From Planctomycetota bacterium (GTDB lineage Bacteria; Planctomycetota; Phycisphaerae; Phycisphaerales; SM1A02): 64,000 bases of DNA. The position numbers and the translations under genes were made by a program. The notes beneath the pieces were generated by a model that searched no databases, was not told the DNA's origin, and saw only the letters and a program-made list of their open reading frames with translations. Numbering within the stretch: position 1 is the first letter of the stretch; every line of letters begins with the position of its first letter. Below, one piece after another: positions 53,277 through 61,573 of the stretch. The stretch is from the NCBI GenBank assembly GCA_022574595.1, contig JACZRS010000021.1, positions 1 to 64,000 of the forward strand, read 5' to 3'.

Positions 53277-54046
53277 CTCCATCATCATCACCAGGTTGGT
53301 TAGTTACTTTAGTGATTGTTCGCAGAGAACTTATCTTGTTTGTGCGTCAACCGGCGCGCATAGCCGCCGCAATCGGCACCCCATGCCTATTTTGGCTTTT
53401 TATGGCTAGTGGTTTTGCGCAATCATTAAAACCCGAACATCTCGGTGATACAAGCTATGGCACATATCTATTGCCGGGAATGATGACGTTGGTAGCTGTA
53501 TTTGCTGCAATTTTTTCCAGCATCTCCATCATTGAAGATCGACGCGAAGGGTGGTTGCAAGCGGTGCTGGTCTCGCCCGCACCTCGTTGGTCGATCGCCT
53601 TAGGGAAAATCCTCGGCGGAACAGTAGTCGCATGGACCCAAGCTGCACTACTACTCGCAGCTGCACCATTACTTGATATACAGTTGAGCTTAACTACGAT
53701 AGTTCTTTCATTAATTGGTGTTGGCGTAACCAGCTTTGCCATGACCGCAGTCGGAGTTGCCTTTGCCTGGCGCACCGAAACCACCGCAGCCTTTCACGCA
53801 ATTATGAATATCGTATTTATGCCCGCATGGCTACTATCCGGCTCACTCTTCCCGCCAACCGGATCATCAGCCTGGCTCGGCTGGTTAGTTAAACTAAACC
53901 CACTTTCCTGGTGCACCCAATCAATACGCGGCCCACTAATGGGAGACACATCCATCATCCCCTTACTAGCTGCACTCGCCTTCGCTGGCGCTTCTTTAGC
54001 CGTCGCAACGTGGATCGTATCTTCACAATCTAAACGTATAGCTTAA
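53273..54046 (+). CDS. ABC-2 type transporter permease
   Basis: 257 residues with about six membrane helices. VRRELILFVRQPARIAAAIGTPCLFWLFMASGFAQSL, SISIIEDRREGWLQAVLVSPAPRWSIALGKILGGTVVAWTQAALLLAAAPLLDI, and the WLSGSLFPPTGSSAWLGWLVKLNPLSWCTQSIRG block are typical of DrrB/NodJ-type permeases (export of lipids, drugs or polysaccharide). Substrate unknown. Starts inside the stop of the ATP-binding gene. Confidence 0.92.
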   Translation: MTPSSSPGWLVTLVIVRRELILFVRQPARIAAAIGTPCLFWLFMASGFAQSLKPEHLGDTSYGTYLLPGMMTLVAVFAAIFSSISIIEDRREGWLQAVLVSPAPRWSIALGKILGGTVVAWTQAALLLAAAPLLDIQLSLTTIVLSLIGVGVTSFAMTAVGVAFAWRTETTAAFHAIMNIVFMPAWLLSGSLFPPTGSSAWLGWLVKLNPLSWCTQSIRGPLMGDTSIIPLLAALAFAGASLAVATWIVSSQSKRIA

Positions 54047-54507
54047 GTCTTACGCTCCCACCCACATTCCGGACAGCCTCGACTTTTTAACCCACGCAAA
54101 TCGTAGCCACAATCCGGGCAAATCATGTTCTGTTGATACTTTTCTATTGGTGCATATATAATGCCTGCAATATTTGCTGCAGCCGCGCTAAAGCACAACA
54201 ACGACACGGCAGGATCGTCAGACATAATCATCTGGAAGGCTAAAAAGATAAACAGTGCGTTGCCAACAATTGCAATGCGGCGCACAATTATGAGAAACCT
54301 ACTACTGCGTACAACTGTGACCGCAATCAGGTTTAAGATGGCAACTATGATGAATAGAATTGTTTCAATGAGTCTTGGCGCAGCTACAAAACTTACAAAA
54401 GTAAAAATTAACATCGCTATAGAGAGTACAATGACCACACTATTGAGAAACACCACAAAGGCTATTCCTAACACCGAGCCAAGAGATGGTTCACTCTGCT
54501 TGTTCAC
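54043..54507 (-). CDS. Membrane protein with C-terminal zinc ribbon
   Basis: 154 residues; four hydrophobic segments and the C-terminus CPDCGYDLRGLKSRGCPECGWERKT, the same planctomycete ribbon as in 48125-48853. Its end overlaps the convergent permease gene by 4 bp; its start is adjacent to the stop of the LptG-like gene, so it may be the last gene of that operon. Function unknown. Confidence 0.7.
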   Translation of the reverse strand: MNKQSEPSLGSVLGIAFVVFLNSVVIVLSIAMLIFTFVSFVAAPRLIETILFIIVAILNLIAVTVVRSSRFLIIVRRIAIVGNALFIFLAFQMIMSDDPAVSLLCFSAAAANIAGIIYAPIEKYQQNMICPDCGYDLRGLKSRGCPECGWERKT

Positions 54508-55635
54508 TCATGTGCGGATCAATGTGATTTGAAACATTGCGATGGGAATCAGCACTAAGCCGGGCAGAAAGACTTCTACAGCCGGCTCAATTCCCGGCAA
54601 ATCCACCGTCAACCCAATCAGCGCCCCAAGCATCACCGGTATCGCGGTAGAAGCACACAAGAAACTCTGCCTGAGCAAATTCGCTGGCTCGCGCAGTAAA
54701 AAGAAGGGCAAGGTTATAACCAACAAAAGCATGTTAACTACCACAGAAGTAAATCGAGCAAGCCAAAACCGAACTAAAATATCCGTATCTTCCTGCTGTC
54801 CCGACTCCATTAACTGCCCGATTTCGCGCATACTGAGCATGGCTGCATATTGGCGATGCTGCCTCATGGTTAATACATCAGGCGATAAATCGGTATGAAA
54901 CACTTCATTTGCTGGTTGCATAAATGATGATGATGTCGCGCCATCTTTCCCATGGGCGCTGGGTGTTATGACCTGCCCATCCGTGAATCTCCATCCTTCT
55001 TCCTGTTCATCCCATACTGCCTCCTTCGCACTAATTCGTTGTATGGTGCGCCCACTTTCATCCCGCAATAGAATCGTAGGATACTCTAGTGTTTGAGCTT
55101 GAGCATTAAACCCCGGCGACTGAATCAGATTCCCCTTGCTATCCGCAGAAAACGGTATGGCAAATGAGCTAATGCCTGACTTACCAATATCCCCATGATT
55201 TCGAATTAACAGCGGCGCCAGCTTAGGCAAGATAAATTCCTGGTTTATCAGTTGTAATAAGTTTAAGGCAAACACTGCACAAATTATTGGGACTGCAATG
55301 CGATGGAGCCTGACGCCAGATGCCAGGACCGCGACCAGTTCTTTGTGCCGATGCATTTGCGCTAAGGTAAATCCCATTGCCCCGATTGACAAAAGTCCAA
55401 GCATGTAAGCATAAAACTGAAAAATGCGCGGGCCATGAAAATTCAATACTACTTTGATAAGTATTATTGTTCGCGTAAACCAACCAGCATCTTCTGCTTT
55501 TAAATTAACCACTTCCACAAAGCGATCCAATTGCAAAAGTAAATCTATGGCTGCAGCAAATATAAATAGCATCAGGAACAGAATCACGAAGTTCGTGAGA
55601 AACCGAGTAATGATGTATCTATCTATTAGTGACAT
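54508..55635 (-). CDS. LptF/LptG-family permease (short member)
   Basis: 375 residues with five or six helices. MSLIDRYIITRFLTNFVILFLMLFIFAAAIDLLLQLDRFVEV, GFTLAQMHRHKELVAVLASGVRLHRIAVPI and the C-terminal MLLLVITLPFFLLREPANLLRQSFLCASTAIPVMLGALIGLTVDLPGIEP are the YjgP/YjgQ pattern. LptF and LptG extract LPS from the inner membrane with LptB. It follows the longer member by 10 bp. Which is LptF or LptG cannot be told. Confidence 0.85.
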   Translation of the reverse strand: MSLIDRYIITRFLTNFVILFLMLFIFAAAIDLLLQLDRFVEVVNLKAEDAGWFTRTIILIKVVLNFHGPRIFQFYAYMLGLLSIGAMGFTLAQMHRHKELVAVLASGVRLHRIAVPIICAVFALNLLQLINQEFILPKLAPLLIRNHGDIGKSGISSFAIPFSADSKGNLIQSPGFNAQAQTLEYPTILLRDESGRTIQRISAKEAVWDEQEEGWRFTDGQVITPSAHGKDGATSSSFMQPANEVFHTDLSPDVLTMRQHRQYAAMLSMREIGQLMESGQQEDTDILVRFWLARFTSVVVNMLLLVITLPFFLLREPANLLRQSFLCASTAIPVMLGALIGLTVDLPGIEPAVEVFLPGLVLIPIAMFQITLIRT

Positions 55636-55645
55636 CTTTAATTAG

Positions 55646-57247
55646 TTAGTTCCGCATCACACGGCGAAGTGTGCCGATTATCATTGCAATAAGCAATACA
55701 TTGCCTGACCAAAGCACAATCGTACCTGAGACTACGCTTCCATCGCGTACCATATGTCCGCCACCGGAAATCATAATTATATCTAAAATCGAAGGTGCGA
55801 ATGCACAAGCGTAAATCACCAAGGGCAGCGCTTGGCGCAGCATCATGGCTAAGGTTGCGCCTAAAAGCAGCAACAAAATTGCAGTCCCGGATAGTGCATA
55901 CCTTCTTTGTATCTTACTATTTATTTGTAAAAGCAGCTCATCAACTCTTTGGTTAAGAATTTCCGCTTTGGCAACGACATTCCCGTTAGCTCCTAGAGCT
56001 TCTTTAAGAAGATAACGGTACGACTGTGCTGCAAGCTTCGTCTCTTTCAGATCATCTACTTCAAGCGCGCCATATTCTGCAAGAACGCGTTGGTTAACTA
56101 CTTCGCCTGTACTTACATCGAGTATATCACAGTCTTCTAGAACTAATTCAAAGCTTGGAAGGGCAAGAGAAGATCCATCATCAGATGCAATAGATACTTC
56201 TTTGGCCGAAAAAAGCACAACCACGCCCGATTGTTCGGTAACTTGAACAGTAATCGGTTCATTTTCAGGATTTGAAAATACACCTTTTATAACTTCATGC
56301 GCTTTAACCGTGATTGTGCGCAGCTCACCAATTAATTTAATCTGCCCTTGAGTTCTTAATTTTTCTCGAATTTGCTGCCAAACTTCTATTTCTCGCAGGG
56401 CCTTGGCTAACTCGTTTTTGGCCTTGATCACCTCGCTAAATTGACCTGGATCATCTTGTAGATCATGCATCTCAGAAAGAGTCATAAACTCGGGATCATC
56501 ATGCGCAATGCTGGGAATGAGAATAGGTTCAATGGGCATAACCGGCGCCTCCAACAACTCTCCTTTCTTGGGGATATACGCCACAGTATCGCGCAGCTCG
56601 AGCTGAATATATCTGTGATTCCCTTGGAGATGAAAATCCACTATCGCCGTGCTTGCAGTTACATCAGTTGTAATACGCCCCAAATCATCAAGCTCCGCAG
56701 CCGCAACACCTATAAGAATCAACCGTGTTTGAGCGCCGGTTTCCGGATTAGGCTGCTCATAGATCTTATCTGCGTATATCTGAATGTCACCGATTTGAAA
56801 AGGAATTCCTTTTTCAATCGTTTTTCGAAACAGCCGAGTAACGTCCACAGATAAACTCTGTTCCATCTTGGCCAAGAATTGTGGAATGACGTATTGGGTC
56901 AGCCCTACCATAATCGCAACTAGTGTAATCCCCAATAAAAATATGGGCATTAGAATTCGCTGGTAGCTGATGCCGCTGGCAGATGCAGCCTGAATTTCGT
57001 TGTCCTTTGTCAGCCGATGAAAAACTATAGTCGCAGCAAACCCCGCAGCAAATGGCAGAGCAAACTGAAGCATTGGTATTGTGGCAAATGCAATGAACTT
57101 TGCTGTCTGGGCCGGACCAAAAAGATCATCAGCTGCAAGAGGCTTAATCGCAGCCCCGAATGCGATGACCGTGACCAACACTGCGCCAGATAGCAGGAAG
57201 ACACGCAGGAGTTCGCCCAAGATGTAACGATAGAGGAGCCAAGGCAT
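55646..57247 (-). CDS. LptF/LptG-family permease (long member)
   Basis: 533 residues, longer than usual (about 360) because the periplasmic domain has an insertion (about 260-430) that includes a coiled stretch (QFSEVIKAKNELAKALREIEVWQQIREKL). N-terminal YILGELLRVFLLSGAVLVTVIAFGAAIKPL and TKDNEIQAASASGISYQRILMPI, plus the C-terminal helices, mark YjgP/YjgQ. CATAAT lies eight bases before the ATG. Partners LptB/LptC are not in the window. Confidence 0.83.
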   Translation of the reverse strand: MPWLLYRYILGELLRVFLLSGAVLVTVIAFGAAIKPLAADDLFGPAQTAKFIAFATIPMLQFALPFAAGFAATIVFHRLTKDNEIQAASASGISYQRILMPIFLLGITLVAIMVGLTQYVIPQFLAKMEQSLSVDVTRLFRKTIEKGIPFQIGDIQIYADKIYEQPNPETGAQTRLILIGVAAAELDDLGRITTDVTASTAIVDFHLQGNHRYIQLELRDTVAYIPKKGELLEAPVMPIEPILIPSIAHDDPEFMTLSEMHDLQDDPGQFSEVIKAKNELAKALREIEVWQQIREKLRTQGQIKLIGELRTITVKAHEVIKGVFSNPENEPITVQVTEQSGVVVLFSAKEVSIASDDGSSLALPSFELVLEDCDILDVSTGEVVNQRVLAEYGALEVDDLKETKLAAQSYRYLLKEALGANGNVVAKAEILNQRVDELLLQINSKIQRRYALSGTAILLLLLGATLAMMLRQALPLVIYACAFAPSILDIIMISGGGHMVRDGSVVSGTIVLWSGNVLLIAMIIGTLRRVMRN

Positions 57248-57381
57248 ATTGATTCATTATGGCCGGTATTGGCCAAATAAACCACCCCATCAATAAATGA
57301 TGCCCCTTTTCTGCCTATGACGCATGAAAACTGTGCTAAATGCAGATGCGCTTCTTTACTATTACCAAATGACTAGCCCAC

Positions 57382-58020
57382 TTATCGCTTACGTCTGCGA
57401 TGAGCTAAAGCGCCAAGACCAAGTAGTGCGATTGCTCCAGGTGCTGGTAAAGCTGGAACTTTATCTGAGCCACCATTTTCAAATCCACGGAATCTCACGA
57501 GGAAATTAAAATCATAAGGCCCTTGGAGAAAACTGCCCGCAGTAAGCAGCCCAGCATCAGTAGCAGTAATGTCAAAGTTAAATGTTCCACTCTCACTGAC
57601 ACCAATACCTAAGCTAGGGTCACGACCCCCTAACCAATCACCTCCAAGTGCTGCCCCACCCATAAATGGATCACCATAAGGCGCACCACTTTTCCCAGGA
57701 GCATTATCAAATGGGTATGTTGCATCAGCAAGATCCGCAGTAGCATTTTCATCGCTAGTTGCGAAGTTGAAAATAATTCCAGTGATCCAGCCGCCGTTGG
57801 CCTCATCGGAAGTATTGTTTATAATTAACGTGAGCAGCCCCATATCCCCCATCTGATAATCATATTGCAATGTACCGGAAAAATCGCCTAACCCTTCAGT
57901 GCTGTTATTAGTATCAGCAACGATATTTATGATGTCTGCCCTTGCGGAATTACCCATCCCCATAGCCAATGCTATACCCAACACTAACCCCACAGGTGTT
58001 TTGATTAGATAGCCTCGCAT
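57382..58020 (-). CDS. PEP-CTERM-like exported protein
   Basis: 212 residues from ATG at 58020 (GAGAG five bases upstream; a frame from 58077 lacks a ribosome site). Signal peptide (GLVLGIALAMGMGNSARA); the end VPALPAPGAIALLGLGALAHRRRKR is the planctomycete/proteobacterial PEP-CTERM sorting type: P-x-P near-motif, hydrophobic helix, Arg cluster. The body is beta-rich, with 'GTLQYDYQMGDMGLLTLIINNTSD' and no known catalytic site. Anchored/sorted by exosortase; role unknown. Confidence 0.75.
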   Translation of the reverse strand: MRGYLIKTPVGLVLGIALAMGMGNSARADIINIVADTNNSTEGLGDFSGTLQYDYQMGDMGLLTLIINNTSDEANGGWITGIIFNFATSDENATADLADATYPFDNAPGKSGAPYGDPFMGGAALGGDWLGGRDPSLGIGVSESGTFNFDITATDAGLLTAGSFLQGPYDFNFLVRFRGFENGGSDKVPALPAPGAIALLGLGALAHRRRKR

Positions 58021-58273
58021 GTTCGCTCTCTTTGCTGGCGCCTCAGCCATGAATCTCTTGGCTACCACATAGCGCAATCTGTTCAGATGATGCTAGCGCA
58101 ATAGCACTTACTTAAGCTTACATCAGAGTCGTTGCTTTGCCACTATAATAAAGGTATTTGTCAATTACCCAAACCAAGCATGTGGACTTTGCCTAAGTTA
58201 ACTAATGATATTCGATCACAACGACAAAAGCCGCTTAATTATCAATCAGGCTAGTTTTTGGACATGGTTAAAG

Positions 58274-59656
58274 TTATCGGATGCCATACTCGCGGAGCTT
58301 CCGGTATAGCGTCCTTTCACCTATTCCCAGCAAGTTTGCAGTCTGCTCTCGATTGCCACCTGTCATGGCCAGGGTTTGGCGAATCGCTTCTTTTTCCAAC
58401 CGATCAAGCCCCACGCCGGCTAAACTACCAATTCCTGTTGATGTATCTGCCTGATCAGCCTTGATATCTTCAGGCACATCACGGACATCCACCACATCTG
58501 AACTAGACATCACAATCATTTTTTGAATCACATTAAGTAGTTCACGCACATTGCCCGGCCAGGAATAGCTCACTAACCGCATCATCGCCGGCTGGGTAAT
58601 GCTTGGAATTGCCCTGCCCATTTCCTTGGCAAATCGCCCTACCAAGTGATTTACAAGCAGTGGAATATCCTCACGTCGATCTCGCAAAGGTGGTATGAGA
58701 ATCTCTGCCCCTTTTATGCGAAAGTACAAATCTTCCCTGAATATCCCCTGGGAAATTGCAACTTTAAGATCACGATTTGTTGCGCTAACAATGCGAACAT
58801 CAACTTTGCGCTTATCGTTGGCACCGAGTCTAACTATTTCGCCGGTTTCCAGGACGCGAAGTAGCTTTGCCTGCATAGGTAGGGGCATATCTCCGATTTC
58901 ATCGAGAAACAAAGTGGCGCCATCTGCGTATTCGAAGACACCCTCTCGGTCCCGATCCGCACCGGTATATGCGCCTCGTACATGTCCAAACAACTGATCC
59001 TCAAGCAGCGTTTCGCTTTGCGATGCTGCATCGAAAGTAACATAACGCTTAGATGCACGCTTGGAATGTTTGTGAATGGCTGCTGCTATCAGTTCCTTTC
59101 CCGTTCCTGATTCACCTATAATTAAAACAGGTATATCGCTAATTGCTACCTGCTTGATAGTGCTGATGATCTTACGGATTGCTGATGATTCGCCGATGAT
59201 CCCTTCAAAGCCGTACGCTGCTTCAACTTGACCTTGAAGTCGCACGTTTTTGTGACGCAGCAATACTGTTTCTGCTGCGCGGTTTACTAGATTGCGGAAC
59301 ACATCCAGATCCAGTGGCTTTTCTATAAAGTCGTAGGCGCCGCCTTGCAAAGCTGCCTTGGCGGTCGGCACATCGCCATGGGCTGTGACCATGATTGTTT
59401 CCGCATCCGTTTGATGCTCTTGCGCCAGTTTTAAGACCTTAAGCCCCGTCGTATCATCCTCCATCACCAGGTCCGTAACTATGACATCAAAAGATCCGTG
59501 CAGAAGCTCATCCTCAGCGTCTGCGTAAGTGCTAACAATCGTGCAAACATGCCCAGGCTTTCTAAGAGCCTCAGCCATCGCATCTGCGTGATCAACCTCA
59601 TCATCAACGATCAGTACCTGGGCGTGTAGATTGTCTGGTTTTTCCTGCTGGTCCAT
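58274..59656 (-). CDS. Sigma-54-dependent response regulator (NtrC family)
   Basis: 460 residues. Receiver (phospho-Asp62 in VIVTDLVMED), AAA+ domain (Walker A GESGTGKE 181-188; GAYTGA at 228-233; LFLDEIGDMPLPMQAKLLRVLE; SWPGNVRELLN) and a Fis-type HTH (LEKEAIRQTLAMTGGNREQTANLLGIGERTLYRKLREYGI). The loop contacting sigma-54 is GAYTGA instead of GAFTGA. No histidine kinase is adjacent. TAAGAT lies nine bases before ATG. The target genes are unknown; RpoN-type promoters were not identified with confidence in the window. Confidence 0.92.
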   Translation of the reverse strand: MDQQEKPDNLHAQVLIVDDEVDHADAMAEALRKPGHVCTIVSTYADAEDELLHGSFDVIVTDLVMEDDTTGLKVLKLAQEHQTDAETIMVTAHGDVPTAKAALQGGAYDFIEKPLDLDVFRNLVNRAAETVLLRHKNVRLQGQVEAAYGFEGIIGESSAIRKIISTIKQVAISDIPVLIIGESGTGKELIAAAIHKHSKRASKRYVTFDAASQSETLLEDQLFGHVRGAYTGADRDREGVFEYADGATLFLDEIGDMPLPMQAKLLRVLETGEIVRLGANDKRKVDVRIVSATNRDLKVAISQGIFREDLYFRIKGAEILIPPLRDRREDIPLLVNHLVGRFAKEMGRAIPSITQPAMMRLVSYSWPGNVRELLNVIQKMIVMSSSDVVDVRDVPEDIKADQADTSTGIGSLAGVGLDRLEKEAIRQTLAMTGGNREQTANLLGIGERTLYRKLREYGIR

Positions 59657-59832
59657 AAGGCTGGAATCTTATCTCACGCTAGGTATCGAGGGCAAATCCG
59701 CTCAAAATGGCCTCAAACCCAGCAAAATCACTCCTTGTGACGGTTTCTACGACACATTTTGCTCGATTAAGCATCCTATCGTCTGGTAGCTTATAGGTAT
59801 CAGTAGATTATTACCGCAAGGAGATTTCCAGG

Positions 59833-61479
59833 ATGTTTAAGTTCCAAGCTCGAACACCAATCACATCAGTACTACATTGCGTAATAGCAGCAGGCCTGGC
59901 AGCAGTTCTCGCAGCCCCCGCCCTGGCGCAGAACATGTCATTTACAACATCAAGCTCATCAGTTCGAATGATGTCACCTGGATCTTTTCGAAATCTCATG
60001 CGGCCGGACTACTCTCGCCGTGATCTAAAATTGATGTTTAGCGGGCTGGATATCGATCAGAATCAACGCTACGTCTTGGAAATTCTCATGGATGGATACA
60101 CCAATCAGTTCAATGAAATGGTTGAAGAATTCAAGGATGTTCGTGATCGATATGAATGGCCTCGAATGAGTTCATTCGGCCATAATCATGCAGAAAACTT
60201 TACCGAGGATATTCTTCATAATCTTGATAATGCTCAGGTCATTCAATTAGAGGGTGATGGGATACATATGGTTGGCCTGGCAACCACCACAATAGATATT
60301 GGCGACGCCCAAACAGGTGTATTCATTTCAGGGCAATCTGGGGCAGCCCAAGCAGCAGGCGGAACTTTGCATTCTATTGTAATGATAGGGACACCAGATG
60401 GCGAAGCTGAGGGAGAAAATATACTACACACAATTCCCCCGGAAGTTCTAGAGAAACTCAAAGAAAATTTGCGTAATCGCCTTGAGGTTCTTCTAGAAAA
60501 GTATAAAACAGAATCGCAAACGCTTAAAGACAAGCAAAAACAAGAGGATGATAATGAGGAGGATGTGGAAAAAGCTACTGCAGATGAAGTAGCCCAAGCT
60601 GCTAGAAAACTGCGAGATGAAAAGGCTCTACTGGCGCTATCATTTATAAGCGACCTGGAACTATTGCTTTCAGAATCGCAGTTAAATGCCTGGCCGGCCA
60701 CCGATCGAACACTTAGGCGCGTAAACACCATCCCCCATGGTGAGTTTGCCGGCGAAAAACTTGATCTTGTTAGGTTCGTCACTGATTACCCAGATAAACC
60801 AAGTTCAGATCAAAAGATAGATTCCATACTTAATCAGTACAAACTGCAACTGGACATTGCGCTAAAAGAACGAAACGATTATCTCAGCGATTCGGAGATC
60901 GAGAACTTCATTGCCTTCACCCAAGAGGACAATGATGAAATTCTCGATATTATGCGCAAGGAATCCGATCTTCGTGTTGCGGTCCGTACCGTCAACGATG
61001 ACTACTTGCAGAATATCGCATCTCTACTTGATGATGAAAAAGCAGCGGAGTTTCAAGCAAAGGCTAAAAAAGAAGCTCACAAGTTTCTCTACAGGCCAAC
61101 CCGTACCCAACGACTCTATAGTAAGGCTGCCGAGCTAGAAGATCTCGATGAAACCCTGCTCGAAGCTATTGAAACACTAAGTCAGCGATATCTCCAGGAG
61201 CTTGAGATCGCAAATGATCGCCTCGCCGATGCCATACACATGGAGGAGCCTAAGCAGAAAATGCAGATGGCTGAGATGATGGCCAATTTCAAAGCCGGCG
61301 AAGGCAAATTCATGCGACCGCCAACTAGTCCTATGCATGAAGGTTACAAACAGCGAATTGAACTAGGAAAACGCTATAAGGATCAGCTCAAATCAATCCT
61401 CTCTGATGAGCAGTTTGAAGCCATTTCTCCAAAGTTTCAATTTTCGTTCACAAGGCCCACAAAGCAAGACTCTAAATAG
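59833..61479 (+). CDS. Large coiled exported protein, unknown function
   Basis: 548 residues. Signal peptide 1-32 (GLAAVLAAPALA, cleavage before QN). The mature part has two charged helical regions: residues 200-300 (PPEVLEKLKENLRNRLEVLLEKYKTES... EDDNEEDVEKATADEVAQAARKLRDEKALLALSFISDLELLLSESQLNAW) and 330-540, rich in Glu, Lys, Leu and Gln, with no known domain. LLLSESQLNAWPATDRTLRR and ILSDEQFEAISPKF resemble the 'L...Q...w......' segment found in other planctomycete exported proteins. AAGGAG lies nine bases upstream of ATG. No neighbour suggests a role. Confidence 0.7.
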   Translation: MFKFQARTPITSVLHCVIAAGLAAVLAAPALAQNMSFTTSSSSVRMMSPGSFRNLMRPDYSRRDLKLMFSGLDIDQNQRYVLEILMDGYTNQFNEMVEEFKDVRDRYEWPRMSSFGHNHAENFTEDILHNLDNAQVIQLEGDGIHMVGLATTTIDIGDAQTGVFISGQSGAAQAAGGTLHSIVMIGTPDGEAEGENILHTIPPEVLEKLKENLRNRLEVLLEKYKTESQTLKDKQKQEDDNEEDVEKATADEVAQAARKLRDEKALLALSFISDLELLLSESQLNAWPATDRTLRRVNTIPHGEFAGEKLDLVRFVTDYPDKPSSDQKIDSILNQYKLQLDIALKERNDYLSDSEIENFIAFTQEDNDEILDIMRKESDLRVAVRTVNDDYLQNIASLLDDEKAAEFQAKAKKEAHKFLYRPTRTQRLYSKAAELEDLDETLLEAIETLSQRYLQELEIANDRLADAIHMEEPKQKMQMAEMMANFKAGEGKFMRPPTSPMHEGYKQRIELGKRYKDQLKSILSDEQFEAISPKFQFSFTRPTKQDSK

Positions 61480-61573
61480 AATAACCGCGCAAAGCCTGCT
61501 CTCAACTCGTCCAAATACATAAACAGTGACGAATCTAATCAGCTTGCACTGCACACGCCGATAGAATGCGTTG

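Noticed and set aside
57324-57509. 61-codon plus-strand frame
   Set aside because: Overlaps the PEP-CTERM-like gene's end and has no ribosome site.
60243-60782. 179-codon minus-strand frame
   Set aside because: Shadow of the coiled exported protein; Ser-rich product typical of antisense frames.
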